From the NCBI RefSeq assembly GCF_013522825.1, contig NZ_JAAMQZ010000021.1, positions 1 to 64,000 on the forward strand: a stretch of 64,000 bases of DNA. Reading direction: 5' to 3'. The position numbers and the translations under genes are program-made. The notes beneath the pieces are model-generated. The model did not search any database and was not told the DNA's origin. It saw only the letters and a program-made list of their open reading frames with translations. This document shows positions 27,633 through 36,486 of this stretch, piece by piece (within the stretch, counting starts at the first letter, position 1; every line of letters starts with the position of its first letter). Source of the stretch: Stutzerimonas stutzeri (GTDB lineage Bacteria > Pseudomonadota > Gammaproteobacteria > Pseudomonadales > Pseudomonadaceae).

Positions 27633-29759
27633 TCAGAAGTTGAACGTCACGCCCGCCAGCACCGAGCGCGGCGCGCCGGGGCGGATGCCTTCCTGAATGT
27701 CGGCGATGTAGAGCTTGTCGGTCAGGTTGCGGCCCTGGACCCAGAGTGTGGTGTCCAGGCGAGTGGGCAGCTTGTAGCTGGCGCGGGCCGAGAGCAGGGT
27801 GTGGCTGGGTACGCGACCGGCATCCTCCTCGTCGCCGCTGGCGGTGATCGGCCGGGTGTTCTCGATATCGGTATAGAAGGCGCCGAAGTGGCTGACGGTG
27901 GCGCTCAGGTGCCAGCCGGCGGTGTGCTCCAGGCCCAGGGTCAGGCTGCCGGAATAGCGGGGTATCTCGGGTACGTCATTGCCTTTGAGCGGACCATCGC
28001 TGAATTTCGCGTTGGTGTAGTTCATCGCGGCTTCGGCAAAGACGTTCAGCGGCGAGTCGTACCAGGCCCAGGAGTCCACGCGCGCGCCCAGATCCAGGCC
28101 GTAGACCCGCGAGTCGGCGGCGTTGATGAAACGGGCATCGCCGAAGCTGTCGACCTCTGCGCGGATCAGCGTGTCCTCGATGCGGTTGTAGAACAACGCC
28201 ATGTCGAGGCTGACACCCTTGATTGCATTGGTGCGCAGGCCGATCTGGCTGTTGATGCCGGTTTCCGGGGTCAGCGGGAATTCGTCGCTGCGGGCCGAGG
28301 CCGGCGCATAGCCGCGATGGATACCGGCGTAGATCTCGCTGCTGTCGAAGCCGCTGTAGAGCAGGCTGATGCCCGGCAGCAGCAGGGTATTGCTGTCCTT
28401 CCTGGTGGTGCCTTCATCGGCGCTGCCGGGGCGGAAGTTGGTCTTGTTGTACTGGTTGAAGGTCTCGAAGCGCAGGCCGGGGGTGATGGCCCAGTCGCCC
28501 CAGTTCAGGGTGTTCTGGGCGAAGGCGGAAATGGCCTCGGCATCGTAGGTCATCAGGCGGCCATCGCGGGTGTAGCCGTCTTCGCCGGCATGGGCATAGA
28601 CCTCGCCACGGTTGCCTTCCTTGAGTGCCTCGCCAGGGCGGCCCACCGGACGGCGGTCAGCGAAGCGGTGCTTCTCGTAGCGAATGCCGGTCTGGATGCG
28701 GTGGTCGAAACCGAGCGCGGAAATGCCGCCGATGTCCAGGCGGCTGTCCAGGCCCAGGGTGTGGTAGCGGCGGTCACGGCCTTCCATCACGCCGCCTTCC
28801 TCGGGTGAGGTGCCGCGGGTCTGGAAGCGCGGGCGGTCCAGTTCGGTGGCGAAGACTTTCGAGGACAGGCGCACGTCGTCGCTGATCTGGAAGTTGTGGG
28901 TCAGATCGAGCTTATAGTAGTCCACCGAAATGTTGTTGAACTCGCGACCTTCGTCCAGGCGTTTCTTGCCGCGCGGGTCTTCACGGTACTGCTGCAGCGA
29001 GAGGTTGCTTTCATCGTAGCCCTGGGAGCGCTCGCGGAAATAGGTGGCCGAGGCGGCGAGTTGGTGGTTGTCGTTGAGCTGCCATTCGAGGCCGCCGTAG
29101 AAGTCGTCGAACTCGTGCTCTTCCACGTCGAAGGTACCATCCCCTTCACGGCCGGTGTAGGCGAACACCATGCCCAGGCTGCCTTCGGTGCGCCGGTGCA
29201 TGACGTGCTGCAGCTGGCTGTTCTGGTTGCCGCCGGCCAGCTCCACGCGGGTTTCGGGCGTGTCGCTGGGGCGCAGGTTGCGGAAGTTGATGATGCCGTG
29301 GTTGTTCAGCGGGCCGTGGATGATCTGGCCGGCCCCCTTGAGCACCTCGACCTGCTCCAGGCGCTGCATCGGCGGCGTGTAGTGCGCACCGGAGTCGAGA
29401 TAGGCGCTGTTGTTGATGGGGGTGCCGTCTTCGAGCAGCAGCACCTTGCGCGAGCGCCGTGGTGGGGCGCCGCGCACGCCGATGCCCGAGCGCAGGCCGA
29501 GCACGTCATCGTCGATGGTGCGCACGCCGGGCACGAAATCCAGCGCGTCGTGCAGGCTGTAGGGCTTGTAGGTGTCGATGGTTTCCCTAGGCAGCAGGCT
29601 GGCTGCGCCGGGCATTCCCTGAACATTTTCAGGAACCAGGCTGCGTACGTCGAGGCTGGGCAGTTCCAGAGGCGCGGCGTCCTGCTGGGCGACTGCAAGG
29701 GCAGGCATGCACATCAGCAGAGACAGCTGAACAAGCGTCGGATAGGGGCGGGAGCTCAT
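27633..29759 (-). CDS. TonB-dependent outer-membrane receptor, FecA-like
   Basis: A 708-residue receptor with a signal peptide (MSSRPYPTLVQLSLLMCMPALAVAQ), a TonB-box/plug region (LPSLDVRSL..., RGAPPRRSRKVLLLEDGTPI, VEVLKGAGQIIHGPLNNHG) and a 22-strand-type barrel ending RSVLAGVTFNF. The plug and barrel resemble ferric-citrate receptors (FecA group), so the substrate is probably a ferric or other metal chelate, but it is not certain. The frame opens 55 codons earlier; the ATG at 29759 is preceded by AAGGA and begins the signal peptide. No FecI/FecR pair or ABC importer is adjacent. Upstream are a promoter-like sequence and three palindromic sites; no Fur box was seen. Confidence 0.9.
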   Translation of the reverse strand: MSSRPYPTLVQLSLLMCMPALAVAQQDAAPLELPSLDVRSLVPENVQGMPGAASLLPRETIDTYKPYSLHDALDFVPGVRTIDDDVLGLRSGIGVRGAPPRRSRKVLLLEDGTPINNSAYLDSGAHYTPPMQRLEQVEVLKGAGQIIHGPLNNHGIINFRNLRPSDTPETRVELAGGNQNSQLQHVMHRRTEGSLGMVFAYTGREGDGTFDVEEHEFDDFYGGLEWQLNDNHQLAASATYFRERSQGYDESNLSLQQYREDPRGKKRLDEGREFNNISVDYYKLDLTHNFQISDDVRLSSKVFATELDRPRFQTRGTSPEEGGVMEGRDRRYHTLGLDSRLDIGGISALGFDHRIQTGIRYEKHRFADRRPVGRPGEALKEGNRGEVYAHAGEDGYTRDGRLMTYDAEAISAFAQNTLNWGDWAITPGLRFETFNQYNKTNFRPGSADEGTTRKDSNTLLLPGISLLYSGFDSSEIYAGIHRGYAPASARSDEFPLTPETGINSQIGLRTNAIKGVSLDMALFYNRIEDTLIRAEVDSFGDARFINAADSRVYGLDLGARVDSWAWYDSPLNVFAEAAMNYTNAKFSDGPLKGNDVPEIPRYSGSLTLGLEHTAGWHLSATVSHFGAFYTDIENTRPITASGDEEDAGRVPSHTLLSARASYKLPTRLDTTLWVQGRNLTDKLYIADIQEGIRPGAPRSVLAGVTFNF

Positions 29760-29847
29760 AATTGTTATGTCCTTGGTGGGCAGCTTTTTCGCGACCCATG
29801 GTCGATCAGCCGACGGGTGCCGGGAACTGACCGATGGCTCCATTGGT

Positions 29848-29877
29848 TTAATACTTTTGTTGGGCTTCGTTGGTGAA
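29848..29877 (-). promoter_or_regulatory. Candidate promoter of the FecA-like receptor
   Basis: On the minus strand TTCACC (29877-29872) and TATTAA (29853-29848) are 18 bases apart. The predicted start would leave a leader of about 80 bases before the ATG at 29759. Three palindromes begin seven bases upstream of the -35 element, in activator-like positions. Confidence 0.4.
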
Positions 29878-29883
29878 CGCTCG

Positions 29884-29943
29884 CGGGAATTTTTCCCGAA
29901 AATGACCGGGAATAATTCCCGCAAGGGGCGGGAAGTCCTCCTG
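29884..29943. promoter_or_regulatory. Array of three palindromic operator-like sites
   Basis: CGGGAATTTTTCCCG (29884-29898) and CGGGAATAATTCCCG (29907-29921) are perfect palindromes of the form CGGGAA-N3-TTCCCG. A third, CGGGAAGTCCTCCTG (29929-29943), keeps the left arm exactly and four of six bases of the right. Centres are 23 and 22 bases apart, about two helix turns, so all sites face the same side of the DNA. They lie between the divergent receptor and speC genes, closer to the receptor promoter. I know no regulator with this site. Confidence 0.75.
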
Positions 29944-29989
29944 AAACATCGTTGCCTTCCAGCTGTGATAAACAGGTGGAAATCGACTC

Positions 29990-30018
29990 TTGACCCCTGT
30001 GACGCTTGGTCTTATGGT
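29990..30018 (+). promoter_or_regulatory. Candidate sigma-70 promoter of speC
   Basis: TTGACC (29990-29995), a 17-base spacer and TATGGT (30013-30018). Transcripts would start near 30025 and carry a leader of about 175 bases before the speC ATG. Confidence 0.55.
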
Positions 30019-30200
30019 TCGCGCCCGAACGTCCATGCTGGCAACGATCCATCCGGCTCAAGTACTGACGACGAGAGATCGCCTGGCGGCGATTCTCGGC
30101 GACACAGCCTTGGGAAGTAGGCGAACCAAAGTGGGGAAACTGATCAGGCGTTCTTTCCATCCCTAATCCGACTTTACGTTTTCCCGATTTGGAGCCATGC

Positions 30201-31364
30201 ATGTCGATCAAGATCGAAGACTATTATTCCCGCCCCACCTTCCAGAAGATGAAGGCTTTCGCCGACCAGCACGAAACGCCGTTCGTGGTCATCGACACCG
30301 CCACCATCGACAAGGCCTATGACGATCTGCGCGCCGGTTTCGAGTTCGCCAAGGTCTACTACGCGGTCAAGGCCAACCCGGCGGTCGAGATCATCGATCT
30401 GCTCAGGGACAAGGGGTCGAGCTTCGACATCGCCTCGATCTATGAGCTGGACAAGGTGATGTCGCGTGGCGTCGGCCCCGAGCGCATCAGCTACGGCAAC
30501 ACCATCAAGAAAGCCAAGGACATCCGCTACTTCTACGAGAAGGGCGTGCGCATGTTCGCCACCGATTCGGAAGCCGACCTGCGCAACATCGCCAAGGCCG
30601 CGCCGGGCTCGAAGGTCTACGTGCGCATCCTCACCGAAGGTTCGACCACCGCCGACTGGCCTTTGTCGCGCAAGTTCGGCTGCCAGACCGACATGGCCAT
30701 GGACCTGCTGATCCTGGCCCGCCAGCTCAAGCTGGAGCCCTACGGCATTTCCTTCCACGTCGGTTCGCAGCAGCGCGACATCTCCGTGTGGGATGCGGCC
30801 ATCGCCAAGGTCAAGGTGATCTTCGAGCGTCTCAAGGAAGAAGACGGCATCGAACTGAAAATGATCAACATGGGCGGCGGCTTCCCGGCCAACTACATCA
30901 CCCGCACCAACAGCCTGGAAACCTATGCCGATGAGATCATCCGCTTCCTCAAGGAAGACTTCGGCGACGATCTGCCGGAAATCATCCTGGAGCCGGGCCG
31001 TTCGCTGATCGCCAACGCCGGCATTCTGGTCAGCGAAGTGGTGCTGGTGGCGCGTAAGTCGCGTACCGCCGTCGAGCGCTGGGTCTACACCGACGTCGGC
31101 ATGTTCTCCGGGCTGATCGAAACCATGGGCGAGGCGATCAAGTTCCCCATCTGGACCGAGAAGAAGGGCGAGATGGAAGAAGTGGTGATCGCCGGCCCGA
31201 CCTGTGACAGCGCGGACATCATGTATGAGAACTACAAGTACGGCCTGCCGCTGAACCTGGCCATCGGTGATCGCATGTACTGGCTGTCCACGGGTGCCTA
31301 CACCACCAGCTACAGCGCGGTGGAGTTCAACGGCTTCCCGCCGCTGAAGGCTTACTACATCTAA
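30201..31364 (+). CDS. speC: Ornithine (or ornithine/lysine) decarboxylase
   Basis: A 387-residue PLP enzyme of the alanine-racemase fold (group IV decarboxylase). K57 in YYAVKANP binds the cofactor, GGGFP holds the phosphate, EPGRSLIANAG follows, and the active-site cysteine lies in GPTCDSADIMYENY near the C terminus. It makes putrescine from ornithine; some relatives also take lysine. The ATG at 30201 (MSIKIEDYYSRPTF) follows GGAG at eight bases; the frame opens four codons earlier. Length equals that of the P. aeruginosa SpeC I remember. It is transcribed alone, divergent from the TonB receptor, with a clear terminator. Confidence 0.95.
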   Translation: MSIKIEDYYSRPTFQKMKAFADQHETPFVVIDTATIDKAYDDLRAGFEFAKVYYAVKANPAVEIIDLLRDKGSSFDIASIYELDKVMSRGVGPERISYGNTIKKAKDIRYFYEKGVRMFATDSEADLRNIAKAAPGSKVYVRILTEGSTTADWPLSRKFGCQTDMAMDLLILARQLKLEPYGISFHVGSQQRDISVWDAAIAKVKVIFERLKEEDGIELKMINMGGGFPANYITRTNSLETYADEIIRFLKEDFGDDLPEIILEPGRSLIANAGILVSEVVLVARKSRTAVERWVYTDVGMFSGLIETMGEAIKFPIWTEKKGEMEEVVIAGPTCDSADIMYENYKYGLPLNLAIGDRMYWLSTGAYTTSYSAVEFNGFPPLKAYYI

Positions 31365-31383
31365 GCCTCACTTGAGATGCAAG

Positions 31384-31407
31384 CGCCGCGATCTTCGCGG
31401 CGTTTTT
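31384..31407 (+). terminator. Intrinsic terminator of speC
   Basis: CGCCGCGA and TCGCGGCG form a perfect eight-base GC-rich stem with a three-base loop, followed directly by TTTTT, 19 bases after the speC stop. Confidence 0.92.
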
Positions 31408-31444
31408 GTGTGTGGCCATATACCTGGCTTTGCACCCGGCTCTT

Positions 31445-31473
31445 GTGGGAGTGACTTCAGTCACGAAGCTTTT
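31445..31473. repeat. Pseudomonad extragenic palindrome
   Basis: GTGGGAGTGACTTCAGTCAC followed by GAAGCTTTT is a member of the widespread Pseudomonas GTGGGAG(C/T)-type REP family, with the dyad GTGACT/AGTCAC. It lies in the gap between speC and macA (31365-31653), which holds no gene. Confidence 0.75.
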
Positions 31474-31562
31474 GCTCCATGCCTGGCACCGGAGTGGCTG
31501 GCCTGTTTGCGGCTTAGCTGCTCCGACAAATGCGAGGGTTGCTCCTCCGGCATGCCCTAACC

Positions 31563-31583
31563 TTTACCTTGGGTTTACCTTGG
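31563..31583 (+). promoter_or_regulatory. 11-bp direct repeat upstream of macA
   Basis: TTTACCTTGG occurs at 31563-31572 and again at 31574-31583, one helix turn apart. Such direct repeats are typical binding sites of OmpR-type response regulators; the TTTA-N7-GTTTA spacing is like PhoP boxes. It is placed 70-90 bases upstream of the macA ATG, near the expected promoter. The regulator is inferred, not shown. Confidence 0.5.
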
Positions 31584-31653
31584 CCTGCCTGTTCCCTCTA
31601 CAGACTTACTCCTAGTATGCGCGCCAGTTGAAGAATTCTGGATCAGGTCTGCC

Positions 31654-32835
31654 ATGCCCATCGCGCGCGTTTCCCCGTTTCGTCGTTTTCTTCCATTCGG
31701 AGTGGCGCTTACCTTGGTGCTCGCTGCTGGCGGCTACTGGCTGTCGCGCGATGCCAGCGGAGCCACAGGCACCACGCAGACGTTCACGGTCGGTCGCGGC
31801 GCCATCGAGGACACCATCACCGCACTTGGCACCCTGCAGCCAGTGGAGTATGTCGATGTCGGCGCCCAGGTTTCCGGCCAGTTGCTCAAACTGCACGTTG
31901 CGCTGGGCGATCAGGTCGAAGAGGGCCAACTGCTGGCCGAGATCGATCCACGGGTCTCCGAGGCCAAGGTGTTGGCCAGTGAAGCGCAACTGAACAGCCA
32001 GCGTGCCCAGTTCCGGCAGGCCGAAGCCGAACTGCGCCTGGCCCGTTTGCAGATGCAGCGTCAGCAGACGCTGTTCGCCGAAAACGCCACCAGCCGCGAG
32101 GCGCTGGAGTCTGCTGAGGCTCAGCTGGCGGTGCGTACCGCCGCCATCGACGCGCTCAAGGCGCAGATCGCCCAGACCGAGGCCGGGCTGGAGCAGGACC
32201 GCACCAACCTCGGCTACACCAAGATCTACGCGCCGCTGGCCGGCACCGTGGTATCGCAGTCGGCCAAGCAGGGTCAGACCCTCAACGCCAACCAGCAGGC
32301 GCCGCTCATCGTGCAGGTCGCCGACCTGTCGCGCATGACGGTACAGACTCAGGTCTCGGAAGCCGATATCGGCAGGCTGCGCGTCGGCATGCCGGTGTAC
32401 TTCACCACCCTTGGCCAGGAGCGGCGCTGGCAAGCCAGCCTGCGGCAGATCCTGCCGACGCCGACAGTGACCAACAACGTGGTGCTGTATAACGCGGAAT
32501 TCGAGGTGGAGAACCCCGATGGCCGGCTGATGACCCAGATGAGCGCCCAGGTGTTCTTCGTCAACGCCCAGGCCGACGATGTGCTGACCGTGCCGGTCGG
32601 TGTGCTGCAGGGGCGGGGCCGGCCAGATGCACAAGGCACACGCTATCGCCTGGCGGTGCTGGAGGGCGGTAAAACGGTCGAGCGCGAAGTGCTGATCGGC
32701 TTGCGCGATCGGGTGCATGCCCAAGTGCTCGATGGTCTGCGTGAGGGCGAGCAGTTGCTGGTTGCGACTGCCGGTCCGGCGGGGCGTCCGGCGGGTGCCG
32801 GTCAGGGCCAGCGCCGTATGGGCCCACGTTTCTGA
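31654..32835 (+). CDS. macA: MacA-like periplasmic adaptor of a tripartite ABC exporter
   Basis: A 393-residue membrane-fusion protein with an N-terminal membrane anchor (about 12-31), the lipoyl halves [20 protein letters not shown] and [20 protein letters not shown], a long coiled-coil hairpin between them (about 105-190), and beta-barrel and membrane-proximal domains ending in a glycine-rich tail. It is the first gene of an adaptor-ABC-channel operon; macB starts ten bases after its stop. Related systems are MacAB of enterics and PvdRT-OpmQ of fluorescent pseudomonads, which secretes pyoverdine. No pyoverdine genes lie here, so macrolide, peptide or siderophore export all remain possible. 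Confidence 0.93.
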   Translation: MPIARVSPFRRFLPFGVALTLVLAAGGYWLSRDASGATGTTQTFTVGRGAIEDTITALGTLQPVEYVDVGAQVSGQLLKLHVALGDQVEEGQLLAEIDPRVSEAKVLASEAQLNSQRAQFRQAEAELRLARLQMQRQQTLFAENATSREALESAEAQLAVRTAAIDALKAQIAQTEAGLEQDRTNLGYTKIYAPLAGTVVSQSAKQGQTLNANQQAPLIVQVADLSRMTVQTQVSEADIGRLRVGMPVYFTTLGQERRWQASLRQILPTPTVTNNVVLYNAEFEVENPDGRLMTQMSAQVFFVNAQADDVLTVPVGVLQGRGRPDAQGTRYRLAVLEGGKTVEREVLIGLRDRVHAQVLDGLREGEQLLVATAGPAGRPAGAGQGQRRMGPRF

Positions 32836-32845
32836 GGCTGCCGAC

Positions 32846-34786
32846 ATGGGTGCATTGATCGAATTGCGCGACATCCGCCGCAGCTTCGGCAGCGGCGAGC
32901 TGAGGGTGCATGTGTTGCACGGCATCAGCCTGGACATCCGCCGTGGCGAGTTCGTCGCCATCATGGGTGCTTCCGGCTCCGGCAAGAGCACCCTGATGAA
33001 CATCCTCGGCTGCCTGGACCGCCCCAGCGGCGGCGAATACCGCTTCGCCGGGCAGGCGGTGGCGGCGCTGGACAGTGACCAACTGGCCGAGTTGCGCCGC
33101 CAGGGGTTCGGCTTCGTGTTCCAGAGCTACAACCTGATCCCCAGTGCCAACGCCCTGGAAAACGTCGAGATCCCGGCGATCTATGCCGGTCGTCCGGCAG
33201 CCGAGCGGCATGCGCGCGCCGAAGCCTTGCTGACCCGCCTTGGTCTGGGCGAACGCCTGGGCAATCGCCCGAGTCATTTGTCCGGCGGCCAGCAACAGCG
33301 GGTATCCATTGCCCGTGCGCTGATGAACGATGCCGAGGTGATCCTCGCCGATGAGCCCACCGGCGCGCTGGACAGCCGCAGTGGCGAGGAGGTGCTGGCG
33401 CTGCTCAAGGAGCTCAGCGCGGCGGGCAAGACGGTGATCATCATCACCCATGACCGCGAGGTGGCCAGTCACGCCGAGCGGCTGATCGAGATTCGCGACG
33501 GCCATATCGTCGCCGACAGCGGTACGCGCCAGCAGACCGCCAGCCAGCCGCTGCAGTTGGAGACCACGCAGCGGGCACCGGCTGCCTTGCTGGCCGATAT
33601 CGGCGAGGCGGTGCGCATGGCCGTCCGCGCACTGCGCGCCAACCAGTTCCGCACCGTGCTGACACTGCTCGGTATCGTCATCGGCGTGGCTTCGGTGGTG
33701 GCCATGCTGGCGGTGGGCAATGGCGCGCGTGAATCAGTGGTCGAACGCATCAGTGCGATGGGCACCAACCTGCTGTCGATCCGCCCCGGCGCGCCAAACA
33801 TGCCGCGTTCGGTCGATGGCGTGACCGCGACCCTGACCCCCGACGACGCCCTTGCCGTAGCGCAACTGGGTAACGTGCGTGATGCCCTTGGCGAGTTGCA
33901 GGGCAGCGCCACGCTGCGCGCCGGCAACATCGACTACAAGACCAGCATCACCGCCACCAACGCCGGCATGCCGCTGGTGCGCGAGTGGTCGCTGGCCAGC
34001 GGCAGTTTCTTCTCCGCCGAGGATGAGCGCAGCCATGCTGCAGTCACGGTGATCGGCCAGACCGTGGCCAACAACCTGTTTCCCGGCGATGACCCGGTGG
34101 GCCGCTACCTGCTGATCCAGAACGTGCCGTTCCAGGTGGTCGGGGTCATGGCGGCCAAGGGCGCCACGCCCTGGGGCCAGGATCAGGATGACGTGGCCCT
34201 GGTGCCGTTTTCAACCGGCAGCCTGCGCCTGTTCGGTCGGCGCCATGTGCAGAGCATTACCGCCTACATCGAAGATGTTTCGCGGATTGAGGAAACCGAA
34301 GAACGTATCCGCCAGGTGCTATTGCAGCGGCATAACGGCGTCGAGGACTTCCAGATTCGCAACACCGCCTCGCTGCTCGAAGCGGTGACTGCCACCCAGG
34401 ACACCCTGACCGTGCTGCTGGGCTCCATCGCGGCGATTTCCCTGTTGGTCGGCGGCATCGGCGTGATGAATATCATGCTGGTCAACGTCACCGAACGGAC
34501 CCGCGAGATCGGCATCCGCATGGCCACCGGCGCACGCACCAGCAACATCCTCCAGCAGTTCATCACCGAAGCGATGGTGGTCTCGGCCATCGGCGGGGTG
34601 ATCGGCGTGCTGCTTGGCCTGGGCTCGGCCTGGCTGATCCAGCATTTCGGCACCGCCGTGCAGTTCACCTTGGCGCCGGTGTTGCTGGCATTCGGCTGCT
34701 CCTTCGCCATCGGCCTGATCTTCGGCCTGATGCCGGCGCGCAAGGCAGCACACCTCGACCCGGTACAGGCGCTGGCCGCCGACTGA
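32846..34786 (+). CDS. macB: MacB-like ABC transporter (ATPase-permease fusion)
   Basis: A 646-residue half-transporter with the ATPase first: Walker [10 protein letters not shown] (41-49), signature LSGGQQQR (145-152) and Walker [14 protein letters not shown] (165-177). A membrane helix follows at about 275-295, then a large periplasmic domain and three C-terminal helices with the FtsX-like motif [18 protein letters not shown]. It works as a mechanotransmission pump that pushes substrates through the outer-membrane channel. I chose the ATG at 32846 with GAGG nine bases upstream; a longer frame overlaps macA. Length is that of the family. Confidence 0.95.
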   Translation: MGALIELRDIRRSFGSGELRVHVLHGISLDIRRGEFVAIMGASGSGKSTLMNILGCLDRPSGGEYRFAGQAVAALDSDQLAELRRQGFGFVFQSYNLIPSANALENVEIPAIYAGRPAAERHARAEALLTRLGLGERLGNRPSHLSGGQQQRVSIARALMNDAEVILADEPTGALDSRSGEEVLALLKELSAAGKTVIIITHDREVASHAERLIEIRDGHIVADSGTRQQTASQPLQLETTQRAPAALLADIGEAVRMAVRALRANQFRTVLTLLGIVIGVASVVAMLAVGNGARESVVERISAMGTNLLSIRPGAPNMPRSVDGVTATLTPDDALAVAQLGNVRDALGELQGSATLRAGNIDYKTSITATNAGMPLVREWSLASGSFFSAEDERSHAAVTVIGQTVANNLFPGDDPVGRYLLIQNVPFQVVGVMAAKGATPWGQDQDDVALVPFSTGSLRLFGRRHVQSITAYIEDVSRIEETEERIRQVLLQRHNGVEDFQIRNTASLLEAVTATQDTLTVLLGSIAAISLLVGGIGVMNIMLVNVTERTREIGIRMATGARTSNILQQFITEAMVVSAIGGVIGVLLGLGSAWLIQHFGTAVQFTLAPVLLAFGCSFAIGLIFGLMPARKAAHLDPVQALAAD

Positions 34787-34803
34787 ATTTCAGGATGATC
34801 ACC

Positions 34804-36180
34804 ATGCACAAACCGCTGCTTTCCCTGCTGGCTTCGGCCATTCTGCTGGCCGGCTGCAGCCTGGCGCCGGTATACGAAGAACCCGCGCTCGGCCTGCCGG
34901 CCCAGTGGAATGCCGAGCTGGAGCAGGGCCTGCCGCTGACACCAGACTGGTGGACACTGTTCGGCAGTGGCGAGCTGGATCGCCTTGTCCGCCAGGCCCA
35001 GGATGGCAACCTCGACCTGGCCACGGCCATGAGCCGGGTGCGCCAGGCGGACATCCAGGCGCGCATCGCCGGGGCATCCCTGCTACCGATACTGAACGGC
35101 AATCTGGGCGGCAATCGTTCGGATATCGAGAGTGGCACGAGCGCGACCCGCTACAGCGCCGGGCTATCGGCCAGTTACGAGCTGGATGTCTGGGGGCGCA
35201 ATCGTGACGCCCTGGCCAGCAGCGAACTGAATGCCCAGGCCAGCGCCTACGAGCGCGACAGCGTGGCACTGACGGTGGATGCCTCGGTGGCCACCAGCTA
35301 CTTCAAGGTGCTGGAGTTGCGTGAACGGCTGCGCCTGGCCGAGGAGAACCTGCGCGTTGCCGAGCAGGTGATGAGCATGGTGGATGCCAAGGTGCGTCTG
35401 GGCGCCGGCAGCGAGCTGGATCGCGTGCAGCAGCAGACCCTGGTCGAGCAGCGCCGGGCAGCACTGCCGGGCTTGCGTCAGCAGGTGGCCACCGCTGAAA
35501 CGGCGCTGGCGCTGCTGCTGGGCGAAGCCCCGCAGGGGATCGCCGCACGTATCCGGGCCGGCTCTCTGGATGAACTGTTGCTGCCGGACCCGGTTGCTAC
35601 CGGGCTGCCATCCGAGCTGCTGTTGCGCCGGCCAGACCTGCGCCGTGCCGAAACCCAGCTGCGCGCGGCCAACGTCAATATCGGTGTGGCGCGTGCTGCC
35701 TTGTTCCCCAGCATCTCCCTGAGCGCTTCGGCCAGTCTGCAGGATGCGGCCCTTTCCGGGCTGAGTTCGGCAGATCTGGCAACCAGCATCGGCGCTTCGC
35801 TGCTGCAGCCGATCTTCCGTGGCGGCGCCCTGCGCGGACAGGTGGATTTGAGCGAAGAGCGCTACGTGGAGCTGGTCGCCGGTTACCGACAGAGCATTCT
35901 GACGGCGCTCAAGGAAGTCGAGGATGCGCTGGTCACCGTGCGCGAAGGGCAGCTGCAGTACGCCAGCCAGCGCCAGGTGCTGGTCAATGCGGAGCGCACT
36001 TTCGAGCTGGCGCAAATCCAGTATCGCGCCGGGGCTAGTGACTTGCTGACTGTGCTCAGTGCGCAGCAGACGCTGTTCTCTGCGCGCGATACTTTTCTGC
36101 AGAACACCTCATCGCAACTGCTCAACCAGGTGAGCCTGTACAAGACCCTCGGCGGCGGCTTCGTCGCTCCGCAGGGCTGA
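34804..36180 (+). CDS. Outer-membrane efflux lipoprotein (NodT family) of the MacAB system
   Basis: A 458-residue TolC-like channel with a lipoprotein signal ending at C18 (LLAGC) and the NodT pattern: DWWTLFGSGELDRLV, SYELDVWGRNRD, LLRRPDLRRAE, and FELAQIQYRAGASDLLTVL near the end. It completes the macA-macB operon, as OpmQ does for PvdRT. Two ATGs lie at 34795 and 34804. I prefer the second because AGGA is then nine bases upstream and the signal peptide begins MHKPLLSLLA. It is the second NodT-type lipoprotein of the window; the other belongs to the RND operon. Confidence 0.93.
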   Translation: MHKPLLSLLASAILLAGCSLAPVYEEPALGLPAQWNAELEQGLPLTPDWWTLFGSGELDRLVRQAQDGNLDLATAMSRVRQADIQARIAGASLLPILNGNLGGNRSDIESGTSATRYSAGLSASYELDVWGRNRDALASSELNAQASAYERDSVALTVDASVATSYFKVLELRERLRLAEENLRVAEQVMSMVDAKVRLGAGSELDRVQQQTLVEQRRAALPGLRQQVATAETALALLLGEAPQGIAARIRAGSLDELLLPDPVATGLPSELLLRRPDLRRAETQLRAANVNIGVARAALFPSISLSASASLQDAALSGLSSADLATSIGASLLQPIFRGGALRGQVDLSEERYVELVAGYRQSILTALKEVEDALVTVREGQLQYASQRQVLVNAERTFELAQIQYRAGASDLLTVLSAQQTLFSARDTFLQNTSSQLLNQVSLYKTLGGGFVAPQG

Positions 36181-36486
36181 GGAATTGGCTTTGTATGCGT
36201 TAACGCTACCAAACCGTAGCCTGGATTAGCCGAAGGCGTCATCCGGGTCGCCGCAGGCGATGGGCGAGGCCGAGTGAGCGCAGAAGGCAAGGGCAGGACC
36301 CTGCGCTGGTGTGCGTTGGTATAGGACCGCCAGTTGCCCCGGTTCGTGGTAAACGGTGGAAACGCCTTCGGCGGTTCCACCCTACGAGTCCGTGCCGCGA
36401 TGTGAGGTCGTCATAGACATAGAATCTTCTACGCAAGCCAAATCGATCTATCAACAACCAATGAGGACATAGCCGAGATCAGTGCC
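36181..36486. repeat. Gene-free region with two extragenic palindromes
   Basis: This 306-base gap between the converging Mac and iron operons holds no gene that I can support. TAGCCTGGATTAGCCGAAGG (36217-36236) is a REP relative of 25807. GGTGGAAACGCC and GGCGGTTCCACC (36355-36381) form a 12-base stem with one mismatch, another pseudomonad REP type. Either could act as a transcription end. Confidence 0.7.
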
